DNA from: JAFGXW01 sp964634385 | GTDB lineage: Bacteria; Bacillota_I; Bacilli_A; Izemoplasmatales; Izemoplasmataceae | Reading direction: 5' to 3' | Length of the DNA: 64,000 nucleotides | Assembly (NCBI GenBank): GCA_964634385.1 | Contig: CAZWIZ010000002.1 | Location: 89,783-153,782 of the forward strand | In this document: piece by piece, positions 1 to 9,889 of the stretch | Numbering within the stretch: the stretch's first letter is position 1 | How the letters are laid out: the number at the start of each line of letters is the position of its first letter | Notes under the pieces: model-generated | The model's database searches: none | Seen by the model: the letters and a program-made list of their open reading frames with translations, nothing else | What the model was told of the DNA's origin: nothing | Made by a program: the position numbers and the translations under genes

Positions 1-194
1 AAATATATTGGTTTTTTTGGAAATCAATATCCAGAATTTTCTACGCTTTAATTTCGTCTTTTTCAAAATCTATATACGTATCTATTTACGTTAACTTTAC
101 AATTACTAATTGTTTTAATAATCATTTTCAAAATATGAGTTATATTAGCAACGCTATTTCAATCATATTCAATTATAATACGGTAGGTAAAATT

Positions 195-1193
195 TTACTT
201 TAATGATTGTCTAATAATCAATTTCGTTGGGATTACTTTCTTAATAGATATATCTCTTCCTTCAATTATTTCTATTAATGAATTAAGGGCTTGCTCTCCC
301 ATAAATTTCGTATAAACACGAATTGTAGACAATGGAGGTGAAGTATAGTTTGACGATGGATTGTCATTAAATCCAATGATAGAAATATCTGATGGAACAC
401 TCAAATCTTTTTCATGAATGGCTCTAAGAGCACCGAGCGCGATACTATCGTTTGCGCAAAAATATACATTGGCTCTATCATCATTCATCAAAGCTTTTTT
501 CATTAAAACGTATCCAGATTCACTAGTAAATGATCCGATATGAATATACTTAGTATTTAACAAGTTTTTCTGAAATAAATAATCTCTAAAAACCAATTCT
601 CTTCTTTCGCCAAGTCTTACATTTTTACTAATATATTCCATTCCACCGATATAACCTATTTTTTTATATCCACTTTTAATTAGATGTCTTAAAACATTTT
701 TAACCGCATGGTTAAAGTCAATAACAACACTATCAAATAGGTTCTCATCTGGACTCGAATCAACAAACACAATATTTTTCGTTATCTTTTTAAATTGATT
801 TATTTGTAATAATGAAAATTTGCCTATACATATTACTCCATCATAATATTTATCAGGTGAAAATATATATTTCCCATCTTGTTTGTATAATAAAACAGTA
901 TCAATGCCGCCCTTTACAGCCAATTGCTGAATCCCTCTTCTAATTTGCATATAATAAGGATCATCTAACTCTTCTTTTATATCATACCAATGAATTATCG
1001 CTATATTGTATTTATTTTTAGAAATAATATTAGGTCTATTTCTTGGAGTTTTATAATTCATTCTTACTGCTGTATCAACAATTTTCTTTCTTAGTTCTTC
1101 ACTAACACTTAATGTTTTATCTTGATTAAGAACTCTTGAAATCGTTGTTATTGAAACCCCTAATTTTTCTGCAATATTTTTTAGTGTTACCAT
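195..1193 (-). CDS. LacI/GalR-family transcriptional regulator
   Basis: Sugar-responsive DNA-binding repressor of the LacI/GalR family, 332 aa, the usual length. Residues 3-50 form the LacI helix-turn-helix and hinge (NIAEKLGVSITTISRVLNQ), followed by a periplasmic-binding-protein-like effector domain with family motifs such as SIIGFNDNP near the C-terminus. The ATG follows a good ribosome site (GAGGTGAT). It stands next to no sugar gene, so its regulon is not given by context; a LacI-type palindrome at 33289-33306 in the carbohydrate locus is one possible target (inference). A perfect 15-bp hairpin lies just upstream (1214-1246). Confidence 0.9.
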   Translation of the reverse strand: MVTLKNIAEKLGVSITTISRVLNQDKTLSVSEELRKKIVDTAVRMNYKTPRNRPNIISKNKYNIAIIHWYDIKEELDDPYYMQIRRGIQQLAVKGGIDTVLLYKQDGKYIFSPDKYYDGVICIGKFSLLQINQFKKITKNIVFVDSSPDENLFDSVVIDFNHAVKNVLRHLIKSGYKKIGYIGGMEYISKNVRLGERRELVFRDYLFQKNLLNTKYIHIGSFTSESGYVLMKKALMNDDRANVYFCANDSIALGALRAIHEKDLSVPSDISIIGFNDNPSSNYTSPPLSTIRVYTKFMGEQALNSLIEIIEGRDISIKKVIPTKLIIRQSLK

Positions 1194-1213
1194 CTAATCA
1201 CCTCAATAAAAAT

Positions 1214-1246
1214 CTTCAGTAAAATTATACCATAATTTTACTGAAG
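1214..1246 (-). terminator. Perfect 15-bp hairpin between exonuclease gene and lacI-type gene
   Basis: Arms 1214-1228 and 1232-1246 are perfectly complementary around a 3-nt loop. On the minus strand the hairpin follows the exonuclease stop and is trailed by ATTTTTATT, as expected of a terminator. It also ends only about 20 nt before the LacI-type start codon and contains a TATAAT-like hexamer, so it may instead be an autoregulatory operator or attenuator. Confidence 0.55.
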
Positions 1247-1257
1247 AAAAAAGTATT

Positions 1258-2139
1258 TTATTTATATGCACTCAAATTTACTACTCTTTTTAAATTCAAA
1301 ACTTCTTTAAATCCATTATAAATTTGGTATGTAGCATATGCATCTTCTAAAGCATCATGAACTTGATCATTATCTGGATCAGAATAAATCTTTAAAGCAT
1401 TAAATAATCCTAAATCATTTTTCAAATTAAAATAATTTTTATGTAATTTTAATAGATTTATATATCTTGTTTTCATTTTTAACGTTGGAAATTTATTAAT
1501 TTTATATGATTCTCTTAACGCCAAAAAATCATTTCTTCCCCAAACTATAATAGCTGGCGAATATTTTTTAACCACTTCTTTAAAATGAACATAAAATTGT
1601 TTGTATTCTATCCCGTTATCTACGTCATATTGCGATATTTCTAAAAATTTGAGCGTTCTTTTTGTTAGCTTTTTATGTATAGTTGGTTTAATAATTTCAG
1701 AATATTTCTCAATAACATTATTGTTTTCATCCACTAAATAATATCCAACTTGAATAATTTCTTGTTTAAAATTCTTATCTTGTCTGTATGGATGCATTGA
1801 CATTTCAAGATCTAAAAACATTTTCACTTTTAAACTATTGATTAAATTCTTAGTTCCATTTTTTATATTTTCAATATCATAATATACTATGTTTTTTCTA
1901 TGTCTAATTTCAACAATTTTAATAACATACTTAATATTACTAACTTTTCTTCCTTTATATATTCTTCTTCCATCTTCAATAACAAATTGAAGGAATCGAG
2001 AAATAGCAAGATATTTTCCTACTTTATTTACCATAGATCTCTGTAAATAAAAGAATAATACTTGCTTTCTAACTTTGATCGATATAATTCTATCTTCTTC
2101 ATCTATACATAATATTCTTCCACTAATAATTTTTTCCAT
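1258..2139 (-). CDS. DEDD-type 3'-5' exonuclease domain protein
   Basis: The C-terminal two thirds is a DnaQ/RNase T-like exonuclease fold: a DLE motif near residue 110, an internal WGRNDFLALRE segment, and the HDALEDAYATYQIY block that supplies the last His and Asp. It probably degrades single-stranded DNA or RNA ends using two metal ions. The N-terminal ~100 residues match no domain I recognise. The ATG at 2139 is preferred over the GTG at 2154 because AGGTGGT sits just before it. It lies 29 nt downstream of uvrC on the same strand and may be co-transcribed with it. The substrate is unknown. Confidence 0.75.
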   Translation of the reverse strand: MEKIISGRILCIDEEDRIISIKVRKQVLFFYLQRSMVNKVGKYLAISRFLQFVIEDGRRIYKGRKVSNIKYVIKIVEIRHRKNIVYYDIENIKNGTKNLINSLKVKMFLDLEMSMHPYRQDKNFKQEIIQVGYYLVDENNNVIEKYSEIIKPTIHKKLTKRTLKFLEISQYDVDNGIEYKQFYVHFKEVVKKYSPAIIVWGRNDFLALRESYKINKFPTLKMKTRYINLLKLHKNYFNLKNDLGLFNALKIYSDPDNDQVHDALEDAYATYQIYNGFKEVLNLKRVVNLSAYK

Positions 2140-2168
2140 TTTACCACCTATCACATTATATCATACAT

Positions 2169-3926
2169 TTATTCATCTTTTAACTTATTGATTAGATTTT
2201 GCGCTATCTTCTTAGAAATACCTAATTCATTCAGCTCTTCAATCGTTGCTAATTTTATTAAATTCACTGATTTATATTTCATTAATAATTTTCTTTTTGT
2301 TACAACTCCTACTCCTTCAATATTATCTAAAATAGAATTATAAATACCTTTACTTCTTATTTGTTTATGGTAATTTACCGCAAAACGATGCGCTTCATCT
2401 TGTATTCTTGTTAATAAATGAAATACATTTGATGTTTTCTTTATTTCTATTTTTTCAAGATTTTGATTTAATAGATATTCCGTTTGATGTTTATCACTTT
2501 TTACAAGTCCAGCAATTGAAACATTCATTTCAAGATCATTTAAAATCTCTTTCGCAGCATTAATTTGTTGAATACCTCCATCTACAATTATAAGATCTGG
2601 TACTCTCAAATTTTCTAAAAGAACACGATAATATCTTCGATATATTACCTCTTTCATAGCATGATAATCTGAACCTTTATTATCTAAAGATTTTATTTTA
2701 TACTTTCGATAATCTTTTTTTGAAGGTTTTCCATTCACAAAAACAACCATACTAGAAACAGCATTAGTTCCAAATAAACTAGAATTATCAAAAGCTTCAA
2801 TTACATAAGGTGAACTAATCTTTAAAAGTTTTCCTAATTGATCAACCGATTTAATAGTTCTATCTATTTCTCTTTTCACTATTTCTGTTTTTTGAATTAA
2901 AGCCTCTTTAGCATTTAAAACCGCTAAACTTAAAAGACGATATTTGTCTCCTTTTTGAGGCTTATAAAACTTAGTATCTAGGTATTGTTCTAATGTACTA
3001 GTATTTAGTTCAAAAGAAATAAAAATCTCTTTAGGGACAATGTTTTTACTATAAAACTGTGCAATGTAATCTTCAATAGATTTGAATGGATCAGAATAAT
3101 ACTCAAAAAGAGATTGATGTCTTGCAGATATTTTTCCATTTCTAACAAAGAAGATTTCAATAGATATAAAATACTCATTATAATAATATCCTATAATATC
3201 TCTGTCTTTTAAATCATTAAGATTAATCTTTTGTTTATTTGTTGTTGTTTTAATATTATTTATTATATTACGATATTCTAAAGCTTTTTCATATTCTAGT
3301 TTTTCACTAGCAATATTCATTTTTTCTTCTAATGAACTTAAAACTTTTTTAATATCTCCTTTTAAAAACTTTTTAATGTCCGTTATGATTGTACCATAAT
3401 CTTCCTTTGTTACGTTATTAATACATGGAGCTAAGCATTGATCCATGTGATAATAAAGACATTCTTGTTTTGGTAATATCGTACATTTTCTTAATGGATA
3501 AATCTTATTTAAAAGTTTAACTGTTTCTCTCGCGGCGTTCACATTTGGATAGGGACCAAAAAAGTTTTTGGATTTTTTAGTTATTTTTCTTGTTACTACT
3601 AATTTTGGATGGTTTTCATTAGTAATTTCGATATAAGGATAAGTCTTATCATCAGTAAGCATTATATTATAACGAGGATTAAACTTTTTAATCAAATTAA
3701 GTTCAAGTAATAACGCATCTAATTCGGTATGAGTAACAATATATTCAACATCTGCAATATTAAAAACAAGACGGCTTGTTTTAATATCATGACTTCCTGT
3801 AAAATATGAAGCTACTCTCTTTTTAAGATTTTTTGCTTTACCAACGTAAATAATAACTCCATCTTTATTTTTGAATTGATATGATCCCGGTAAAGAAGGT
3901 ACTGTTTTCAGTTTTTCTTCAAACAT
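2169..3926 (-). CDS. uvrC: Excinuclease ABC subunit C
   Basis: Nucleotide excision repair endonuclease that incises on both sides of a lesion after UvrAB loading. 585 aa, full length for the family. In order: GIY-YIG nuclease (LPGSYQFKNKDGVIIYVGK, residues ~12-31), a four-Cys cluster around residues 148-170 with spacing C-x7-C-x7-C-x3-C that resembles the reported Fe-S ligands, UVR domain (~200-235), RNase H-like C-terminal nuclease (VIEAFDNSS and IIVDGG), and tandem helix-hairpin-helix motifs at the end (IEGVGVVTKRKLL). The stop of the upstream TetR gene is 4 nt away. No UvrA or UvrB in the window. Confidence 0.97.
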   Translation of the reverse strand: MFEEKLKTVPSLPGSYQFKNKDGVIIYVGKAKNLKKRVASYFTGSHDIKTSRLVFNIADVEYIVTHTELDALLLELNLIKKFNPRYNIMLTDDKTYPYIEITNENHPKLVVTRKITKKSKNFFGPYPNVNAARETVKLLNKIYPLRKCTILPKQECLYYHMDQCLAPCINNVTKEDYGTIITDIKKFLKGDIKKVLSSLEEKMNIASEKLEYEKALEYRNIINNIKTTTNKQKINLNDLKDRDIIGYYYNEYFISIEIFFVRNGKISARHQSLFEYYSDPFKSIEDYIAQFYSKNIVPKEIFISFELNTSTLEQYLDTKFYKPQKGDKYRLLSLAVLNAKEALIQKTEIVKREIDRTIKSVDQLGKLLKISSPYVIEAFDNSSLFGTNAVSSMVVFVNGKPSKKDYRKYKIKSLDNKGSDYHAMKEVIYRRYYRVLLENLRVPDLIIVDGGIQQINAAKEILNDLEMNVSIAGLVKSDKHQTEYLLNQNLEKIEIKKTSNVFHLLTRIQDEAHRFAVNYHKQIRSKGIYNSILDNIEGVGVVTKRKLLMKYKSVNLIKLATIEELNELGISKKIAQNLINKLKDE

Positions 3927-3930
3927 ATTA

Positions 3931-4530
3931 TCACGTATTATTTAATTCTGATTTATCTCTAAATAAAGCTATATATATACTTTTAAATGCAGATAAAAAT
4001 ATTTTAGATAGTTCAGAAGACGTTTCCTCTTTTCCACCTTTGTGCCATCTCGACAATAAAACCCAAGCAGATGAAGCTACTATTTCCATTGTATATGCTT
4101 CTGTTTTTTTATTTACATAGACTAATGAATAAAATTGTTCTCTTCTAATATTTATTAATTTTAATATTCCGGAAACCATTAAATATTCTAATTTAGTTTT
4201 GATAACTGTATCCATTAATTTTTCAGCTTCATCAACGTGTTCAAAAAAACTTTGAATGAAAAATAGTTCATCTTCTTCACCACTTACAACTGTATGATCT
4301 TGAAGTGACAAATAGAAATTCTCAAAAAAAACTCTCACTTTAATTTTAACAATATCATTTTTTGTACTAAAATTACGGTAAAATGTCGCTCTTGAAATAC
4401 CTGCTTTTTTTATTATTTCAGATATTCTTATATCAGCATAATTATTTATTCTCAAAAGTTGATACAACGCTTCAAAGCACCATTCTCTAGTGTATTTAAC
4501 TCTCATGTCTACTTTCTCAATTTGATACAT
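3931..4530 (-). CDS. TetR-family transcriptional regulator
   Basis: One-component repressor, 199 aa. The N-terminal helix-turn-helix (IRISEIIKKAGISRATFYRNFSTKNDIV, residues ~35-62) is characteristic of TetR/AcrR proteins; the C-terminal ligand/dimerisation half is divergent. ATG chosen because AAGGAGGG precedes it. Divergent from the RND exporter gene, the usual arrangement for a local repressor of an efflux pump; a perfect inverted repeat at 4611-4625 between the two is a candidate operator. Immediately upstream of uvrC on the same strand, but probably functionally linked to the pump. Confidence 0.88.
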   Translation of the reverse strand: MYQIEKVDMRVKYTREWCFEALYQLLRINNYADIRISEIIKKAGISRATFYRNFSTKNDIVKIKVRVFFENFYLSLQDHTVVSGEEDELFFIQSFFEHVDEAEKLMDTVIKTKLEYLMVSGILKLINIRREQFYSLVYVNKKTEAYTMEIVASSAWVLLSRWHKGGKEETSSELSKIFLSAFKSIYIALFRDKSELNNT

Positions 4531-4610
4531 AATAACCCTCCTTGTGTCATATAAATTGAAATTATTGAATTCTTTATAATTCTATAATAACATAAACTAT
4601 AATATGATAC

Positions 4611-4625
4611 AAATGTAGCACATTT
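4611..4625. promoter_or_regulatory. Candidate TetR operator (AAATGT-AGC-ACATTT)
   Basis: Perfect 6+6 bp inverted repeat with a 3-nt centre, 30 nt before the exporter start codon and about 80 nt from the divergent TetR start. A TATAAT hexamer at 4598-4603 lies just upstream on the plus strand, so a bound repressor would overlap the start of the exporter transcript. Assignment is by position and symmetry only. Confidence 0.4.
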
Positions 4626-4654
4626 ATATATATGTATGAAAAGAGGTTTTTTGT

Positions 4655-7600
4655 ATGAAAAAATTAATCGATTTGTTATTTACTAAACAAAAATTAATAA
4701 TAGTCCTATTCGGAATAGTACTAGCATATGGAATATACAGTTATTTTGTAATACCAAAGCAAGAAATGCCAACGTTTGATTCTCCTGGTATGGTTATCAC
4801 TATTATTGCTCCAGGAGTAAATGCTAGAGATATTGAAAATCAGACAGTCTCAGATATCGAAAGATTAGTTTTAACTTACGAAGATGTTGATAATGTTAGA
4901 AGCATGATTTACGATAATTACGCTGTAATTACTGTAATGTTTAAATATTCTTCATCCGATTCAACAGCTAAAGCTGCTGAAATCTTTGTTGATATTAACG
5001 ATTTGTCACTTGATGACAATATTAGTGAAATAAGTTACAATGCTGATTTCAATGATCCTCACATCATTTTTGCAGTTCACTCAAATACTCTTAATGATGA
5101 TGAGTTAGTTAATTACAGTAAAGAATTCAGGAATGAATTATTACTAATTGATGAAATTAAAGAAGTAAAAATGGATAGTGTTTTTAATAAAGAGGTTGTT
5201 ATTACATTAGATACAAATCTTTTGAATTTATATAATTTAACTCTTTCAGACATATATAGTATTATTTATGCTAATTCGTTAGATATTCCTTTAGGCGGAA
5301 TAAATACTATATACGGAACAATTACTATTTCAAGTAATTCTACAATTAATGATATTTCAAAATTAGAAAATATGATTATTATTCCTGAAATTCCTTCAAT
5401 ATCTCCCCCTGTTTTATTAGGAGATTTAGGAAGTGTTGAATTAAAAGATACTAGTAATAAAATTTATGAGTTTAATAATGAACAAGCTGTTTTTCTAAGT
5501 GTTTTTTTCCATGAAGGTATTGATTTTACAAAAATGGGAGATGAAGTAATAAATAATAAACTAGATTATTTATCAAAACAAAACAATGATAAATTAAATA
5601 TTGATGAAATGTTATTTTTACCTGATTATGTAAGTGATCAAATAACTAATGTATTTTCTAGTTTACTAATAGCTGTAGTAGTTGTTATGTTAGTAGTGTT
5701 AATTGGTATAGGATTTAGAAATAGTTTCTTAATTATTGTTACTATTCCAGTAATAATATTTGGTACAATAGGTGTATTATATTTATCAGGTTATGAACTC
5801 CATAAAATGACAATTGTTGGTTTAATTGTCTCGATTGGTATTCTTGTTGATAATAGTATTGTTATAACTGAAGGAATAAAAAGAAACTTGGATAACGGAC
5901 TATCTAAAGTAGAAAGTGCTAAAAAAGCTATTCTTGATAATAGTATACCTGTCTTAAGTTCAACATTAACAACAATTTCAGCTTTTTTAGTCTTAATATT
6001 ACTACCAGGATTTTTGGGTGAAGTAATTAGAAGTTTTCCCATCACAGTCATAATTGCGATATCTTTAAGTTATATTGTCAGTATGATTCTAAGTCCGGTA
6101 ATCGCAACAATTTTTTTAAAGGAAACTAAACCAGAAAAGATAAAAAAAGTAACAACTCATGAAAAAAATATTAAAAAATTAATTGGTGTTACTGTAAAAT
6201 TACCTGTTTTATGGATATTATTAAGTATCGGAATGTTAATAGGAAGTGTTTATTTTGCATTTAATCGTCAAGAGTTAGATTTATATCCAAATGACGAAAG
6301 AGGTGTCTTATATATTGATTTTGAAAACAGTGTTTTAGGAGATATTCAATCAACTGAATCTCTTAAAAATTCAATAACTGAGGTATTAGATGATAATACG
6401 CATGTACAATATTATGCAAGTAGCGTTGGTGGTGATCTTCCAAACTTTCATTTTAGTGCCAATTATCTGAATGAACAGCCTCATATTGGTAGAATATATA
6501 TTGATTTTGATTATAGTGAAAAAGAACTTTTAGATTATAAAAAAGAATTAGAATTAGAATTATCAGAATTAAACGCAACACTAATTACTGTTAACTTACT
6601 TGAATTAAGCCCCGCACTTCCTCCAGTTCATTTATCGCTTGAAAGCGATGATATTGCTCTATTAGATTCTGTTAGTAATGATATTTTTTCAGATATAGTT
6701 GAATTAGATTGTGTTAAAACATACAGTATTATTCAAAATACAAAAGCTCCAAAATATATTATTACATACGATACAGAAAGAATAAGTAATAGTTACTTAA
6801 CAAAAGCTCAAATAGATGAAGTTATCTCTATTAATCTAAATGGTTTAGATTTAAATGTTTTTGATTATAATAATGATACAATTAACATTAGTATCAATAG
6901 CGATATTGAAACTCTTAATAAATTATTAGACCTTACTATTCATAGTGATACATTAGATACAGATTTCCCTTTAAGTTACTTTGTTTCTGTTGAAAACATT
7001 GTTGACTATAGTGTTATTAATCGATTTAATAATAAAGGAGTAAACTTCATTGATTTATACTACACGGATGACTCTAGTTTAAAAGAGTTAGAAAGCAATG
7101 TGAAAACAATAGTTGATAGACATGATCTTCAAGGCGTAACTGTAGATTATGGTGGAGAAAATGAAATGTTTGAAGAAATAACTGGAGATTTAATTAGAGC
7201 TACTATTATAGCTTTAGTTCTAATTTATCTAATTATGTTTATTCAATTTAAAAGTTTTATAAAGCCATTAATAGTTTATTTAACAATTCCGTTAAGTTTT
7301 ACTGGATCATTTATATTTTTAATGTTGTTTAATAGTCCTATTACCGCAACTAGTTTAGTAGGTATGGTTAGTTTAATTGGTATAACGGTTAATACCGGTA
7401 TTTTGCTAGTTGAATATGTTTCAAGACACCACGAGAAAGGTAGTGATGTTAAACAAGCATGTATTGACGCTGTTTATTTAAGATTCAGACCAATTATGTT
7501 GACAAGTTTTACAACAATACTTGGATTAATCCCGCTTTTACTTACAGGTGGTAGTTTCTTTAGACCGTTAGCCATTACTTTTATGGGAGGAGTAGTAACG

Positions 7601-7687
7601 AGTACTGTTCTTACTTTATTTCTTGTACCTAGTGTTTATTATATGCTTTACAAAGAAAGAAACTCAAAGAAAAAAGTTAGTTCATAA
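4655..7687 (+). CDS. RND-superfamily efflux transporter (SwrC/AcrB-type permease)
   Basis: Proton-driven exporter of lipophilic compounds in the cytoplasmic membrane, 1010 aa, close to the usual length. TM1 is at residues ~13-32, followed by the first large extracytoplasmic loop with PTFDSPGMVITIIAPG; TM2-6 cluster at ~330-490 with GILVDNSIVITEG carrying the conserved TM4 Asp; a second large loop and TM8-12 (~855-1000) with GITVNTGILLVEY complete the duplicated RND architecture. No membrane fusion protein or outer-membrane channel is adjacent, as in Gram-positive SwrC (YerP)-type pumps. Controlled probably by the divergent TetR. Its last codons form half of a hairpin shared with rbfA. Confidence 0.92.
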   Translation: MKKLIDLLFTKQKLIIVLFGIVLAYGIYSYFVIPKQEMPTFDSPGMVITIIAPGVNARDIENQTVSDIERLVLTYEDVDNVRSMIYDNYAVITVMFKYSSSDSTAKAAEIFVDINDLSLDDNISEISYNADFNDPHIIFAVHSNTLNDDELVNYSKEFRNELLLIDEIKEVKMDSVFNKEVVITLDTNLLNLYNLTLSDIYSIIYANSLDIPLGGINTIYGTITISSNSTINDISKLENMIIIPEIPSISPPVLLGDLGSVELKDTSNKIYEFNNEQAVFLSVFFHEGIDFTKMGDEVINNKLDYLSKQNNDKLNIDEMLFLPDYVSDQITNVFSSLLIAVVVVMLVVLIGIGFRNSFLIIVTIPVIIFGTIGVLYLSGYELHKMTIVGLIVSIGILVDNSIVITEGIKRNLDNGLSKVESAKKAILDNSIPVLSSTLTTISAFLVLILLPGFLGEVIRSFPITVIIAISLSYIVSMILSPVIATIFLKETKPEKIKKVTTHEKNIKKLIGVTVKLPVLWILLSIGMLIGSVYFAFNRQELDLYPNDERGVLYIDFENSVLGDIQSTESLKNSITEVLDDNTHVQYYASSVGGDLPNFHFSANYLNEQPHIGRIYIDFDYSEKELLDYKKELELELSELNATLITVNLLELSPALPPVHLSLESDDIALLDSVSNDIFSDIVELDCVKTYSIIQNTKAPKYIITYDTERISNSYLTKAQIDEVISINLNGLDLNVFDYNNDTINISINSDIETLNKLLDLTIHSDTLDTDFPLSYFVSVENIVDYSVINRFNNKGVNFIDLYYTDDSSLKELESNVKTIVDRHDLQGVTVDYGGENEMFEEITGDLIRATIIALVLIYLIMFIQFKSFIKPLIVYLTIPLSFTGSFIFLMLFNSPITATSLVGMVSLIGITVNTGILLVEYVSRHHEKGSDVKQACIDAVYLRFRPIMLTSFTTILGLIPLLLTGGSFFRPLAITFMGGVVTSTVLTLFLVPSVYYMLYKERNSKKKVSS

Positions 7688-7705
7688 ATTTGAACTAACT
7701 TTTTT
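7670..7705. terminator. Bidirectional terminator between RND exporter and rbfA
   Basis: Arms 7670-7684 and 7691-7705 are perfectly complementary and A/T-tailed on both sides. The left arm lies inside the last codons of the exporter gene and the right arm inside the last codons of rbfA; only 7 nt separate the two stops. Confidence 0.85.
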
Positions 7706-8042
7706 TATTCGGCAATATATTTTTTAATCCTTCTTCAATTTTATTTCCGTAATCTAACGATTCATCATATTTAAATATTAAAGCAGGTACTTTTCTCATT
7801 TCTACTCGATGTGCTAAAGTAGTTCTAATATAAGATTTTGATCTTTCAATTGCTTTTTTAGCAGCATCTTTTTTTGTATCTTTCCCAAGAATTGTATAGT
7901 AAACAGTTAGATAACTTAAATCTTTTGTAAGTCTAACTTCAGTAATAGTAATAAAACCAATTGATTTATCTTTTACGTCTCTCATAAAGATTTCTGTTAA
8001 AGCTCTTTGAATTGTGGATTCAAGTCTTAAATGTTTAGACAT
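7695..8042 (-). CDS. rbfA: 30S ribosome-binding factor A
   Basis: Late 30S maturation factor that binds 16S rRNA near helix 1 and assists cold-phase assembly. 115 aa, normal length, with a KH-like fold and family motifs (KHLRLESTIQRALTEIF at the start, FITITEVRLTKDLSYLTVYYT in the middle). Last gene of the rimP-nusA-ylxR-ylxQ-infB-rbfA operon; its ATG overlaps the infB stop (TAATG), indicating translational coupling. Ends in a bidirectional terminator. Confidence 0.96.
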   Translation of the reverse strand: MSKHLRLESTIQRALTEIFMRDVKDKSIGFITITEVRLTKDLSYLTVYYTILGKDTKKDAAKKAIERSKSYIRTTLAHRVEMRKVPALIFKYDESLDYGNKIEEGLKNILPNKKS

Positions 8043-9871
8043 TATTTTTTTACTTCTCTTTCCACTGATGCTTCAAAAACATCACCAACTTTAATATCAT
8101 TATATTTTTCAATCATAATTCCACATTCATATCCTGTTTTAACTTCTTTAACATCATCTTTAAAACGTTTCAATGAAGCCATTTTACCTTCATAAACAAC
8201 AATGCCTTCTCTTAAAATACGTACTAAACTATTTCTTTCAATAGTTCCTTCAGTAACATAACATCCAGCAATTGTTCCTACTTTAGAGATTTTGAAAGTA
8301 TTTCTAACCTCAGCTTGTCCGGTAACTATTTCTTCATATACTGGATCCAGCATACCTGTTAGAGCTAATTCAATATCTTCTAATGCTTTATAAATAATAT
8401 TATATAGTCTAATTTCAATACCTTTTTCTTTAGCATGTGCTCTAATTTCAGATATTGGTCTAACATTAAATCCTAATATAATAGCTTTGGAAGCAAGTGC
8501 TAAAATAACATCAGTTTCTGTGATTGTTCCAACGCTCGCACGGATAACATCTATTTTAGCTCCTTCAACATCTATTTTATCAAGTGAAGCTTTTAATGCT
8601 TCAATAGAACCATGAGTATCTCCTTTTAAAATAATACGTAATTCTTTTAGTTCTCCTTCACTCATTTGTTCAAATAATTCTTCTAAAGAAACAGTTTTTC
8701 CTACTCCTCTTTCAGTTTTCCAAGTACGATGAGTTCTTTCTTCGGAAATTAATCTCGCTTTTCTTTCTTCTGTGAAAACCATAAATGAATCCCCCGCTAA
8801 AGGAACATCATTAAGTCCAGTGACTTCTACAGCAGCACTAGGAATTGCACTAGTCAATCTTTGTTTAGTATCATTAACCATTGCTCTAACTCTACCAAAA
8901 GTATCTCCAGCAACTAATACATCACCAATTTTTAAAGTTCCATTAGCTACTAATAATGTAGCAACAGGTCCTTTACCTTTATCTAGTTTAGATTCAATAA
9001 CTGTACCAACAGCTAATCTATTCGGATTAGCTTTATACTCATTAATTTCTGCGGTTAATTGAATCATTTCTAATAAATTATCAACTCCATCACCTTTTAA
9101 TGCAGAAACTTCACAAAAGATAGTGTCTCCTCCCCATTCTTCAGGAACAAGTTCAAATTTCATAAGTTCTTGTTTTACTCTTTCAGGATTAGCTCCAATC
9201 ATATCCATTTTATTAATTGCGACAATAATTGGTACACCTGCAGCTTTAGAATGATCAATTGCCTCTCTAGTTTGAGGCATAACTCCATCATCTGCCGCAA
9301 CTACTAAAATAGTAATATCCGTTACTTTAGCACCACGTGCTCTCATTTCTGTAAAAGCAGCATGTCCTGGTGTATCAATAAATGTAATTAATTTACCATT
9401 TTTTCTTACTTGATAAGCACCAATATGCTGGGTAATTCCTCCGGCTTCTCCCTCAGTAACGCGTGTATTTCTAATAGTATCTAATAAAGTTGTTTTACCA
9501 TGATCTACATGTCCCATAATTGTAACAACTGGTGGTCTTTCAACTAAATCATCTTCATTATCAACAATAATCATTTCTTCAAATCTTGTTAAATCTGTTT
9601 TTATTTCATCTTCTAATGTATATCCGAAATCCATTGCGATAACTTCAATTGTTTCGCGATCAACACTTTGTGTTTGAGCAGCCATAATCCCTAGAGCCAT
9701 TAATTTTTTTATTACTTCAGCTGAACTTACCCCAAGTCCTTCAGCTACATCCGCTATTATCATATCTGAACTGTAATATAAAATACCATCATTTTTAATT
9801 TGTTTTTCTTTTGGAGTATTTGTCATTCTTGTATCTTTATGTTTAGTTTTTTTGATGTTTTTCTTAGCCAT
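8042..9871 (-). CDS. infB: Translation initiation factor IF-2
   Basis: GTPase that places fMet-tRNA on the 30S subunit. About 609 aa: a very short N-terminal part (~70 residues of Lys-rich sequence plus one IF2_N module, IADVAEGLGVSSAEVIKKLM) instead of the long, repeated N-terminus of many bacteria. The G domain carries GHVDHGKTTLLD (G1), DTPGH (G3) and NKMD (G4), followed by domains II, III and IV (C2, fMet-tRNA binding). The ATG at 9871 follows AGAGGTGAT; the TTG one codon earlier is less likely. 18 nt after ylxQ in the operon. Confidence 0.98.
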   Translation of the reverse strand: MAKKNIKKTKHKDTRMTNTPKEKQIKNDGILYYSSDMIIADVAEGLGVSSAEVIKKLMALGIMAAQTQSVDRETIEVIAMDFGYTLEDEIKTDLTRFEEMIIVDNEDDLVERPPVVTIMGHVDHGKTTLLDTIRNTRVTEGEAGGITQHIGAYQVRKNGKLITFIDTPGHAAFTEMRARGAKVTDITILVVAADDGVMPQTREAIDHSKAAGVPIIVAINKMDMIGANPERVKQELMKFELVPEEWGGDTIFCEVSALKGDGVDNLLEMIQLTAEINEYKANPNRLAVGTVIESKLDKGKGPVATLLVANGTLKIGDVLVAGDTFGRVRAMVNDTKQRLTSAIPSAAVEVTGLNDVPLAGDSFMVFTEERKARLISEERTHRTWKTERGVGKTVSLEELFEQMSEGELKELRIILKGDTHGSIEALKASLDKIDVEGAKIDVIRASVGTITETDVILALASKAIILGFNVRPISEIRAHAKEKGIEIRLYNIIYKALEDIELALTGMLDPVYEEIVTGQAEVRNTFKISKVGTIAGCYVTEGTIERNSLVRILREGIVVYEGKMASLKRFKDDVKEVKTGYECGIMIEKYNDIKVGDVFEASVEREVKK

Positions 9872-9889
9872 CAAAAATCACCTCTTTCT

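Noticed and set aside
1..194. Left-edge noncoding sequence
   Set aside because: A/T-rich with no gene, promoter or hairpin that can be supported; it may hold only the region downstream of the LacI-type gene.
5845..5880. Loss of the second Asp of the RND TM4 pair (VDN instead of VDD)
   Set aside because: VDNS is a common form in RND exporters of this type, so it is not evidence of inactivity.
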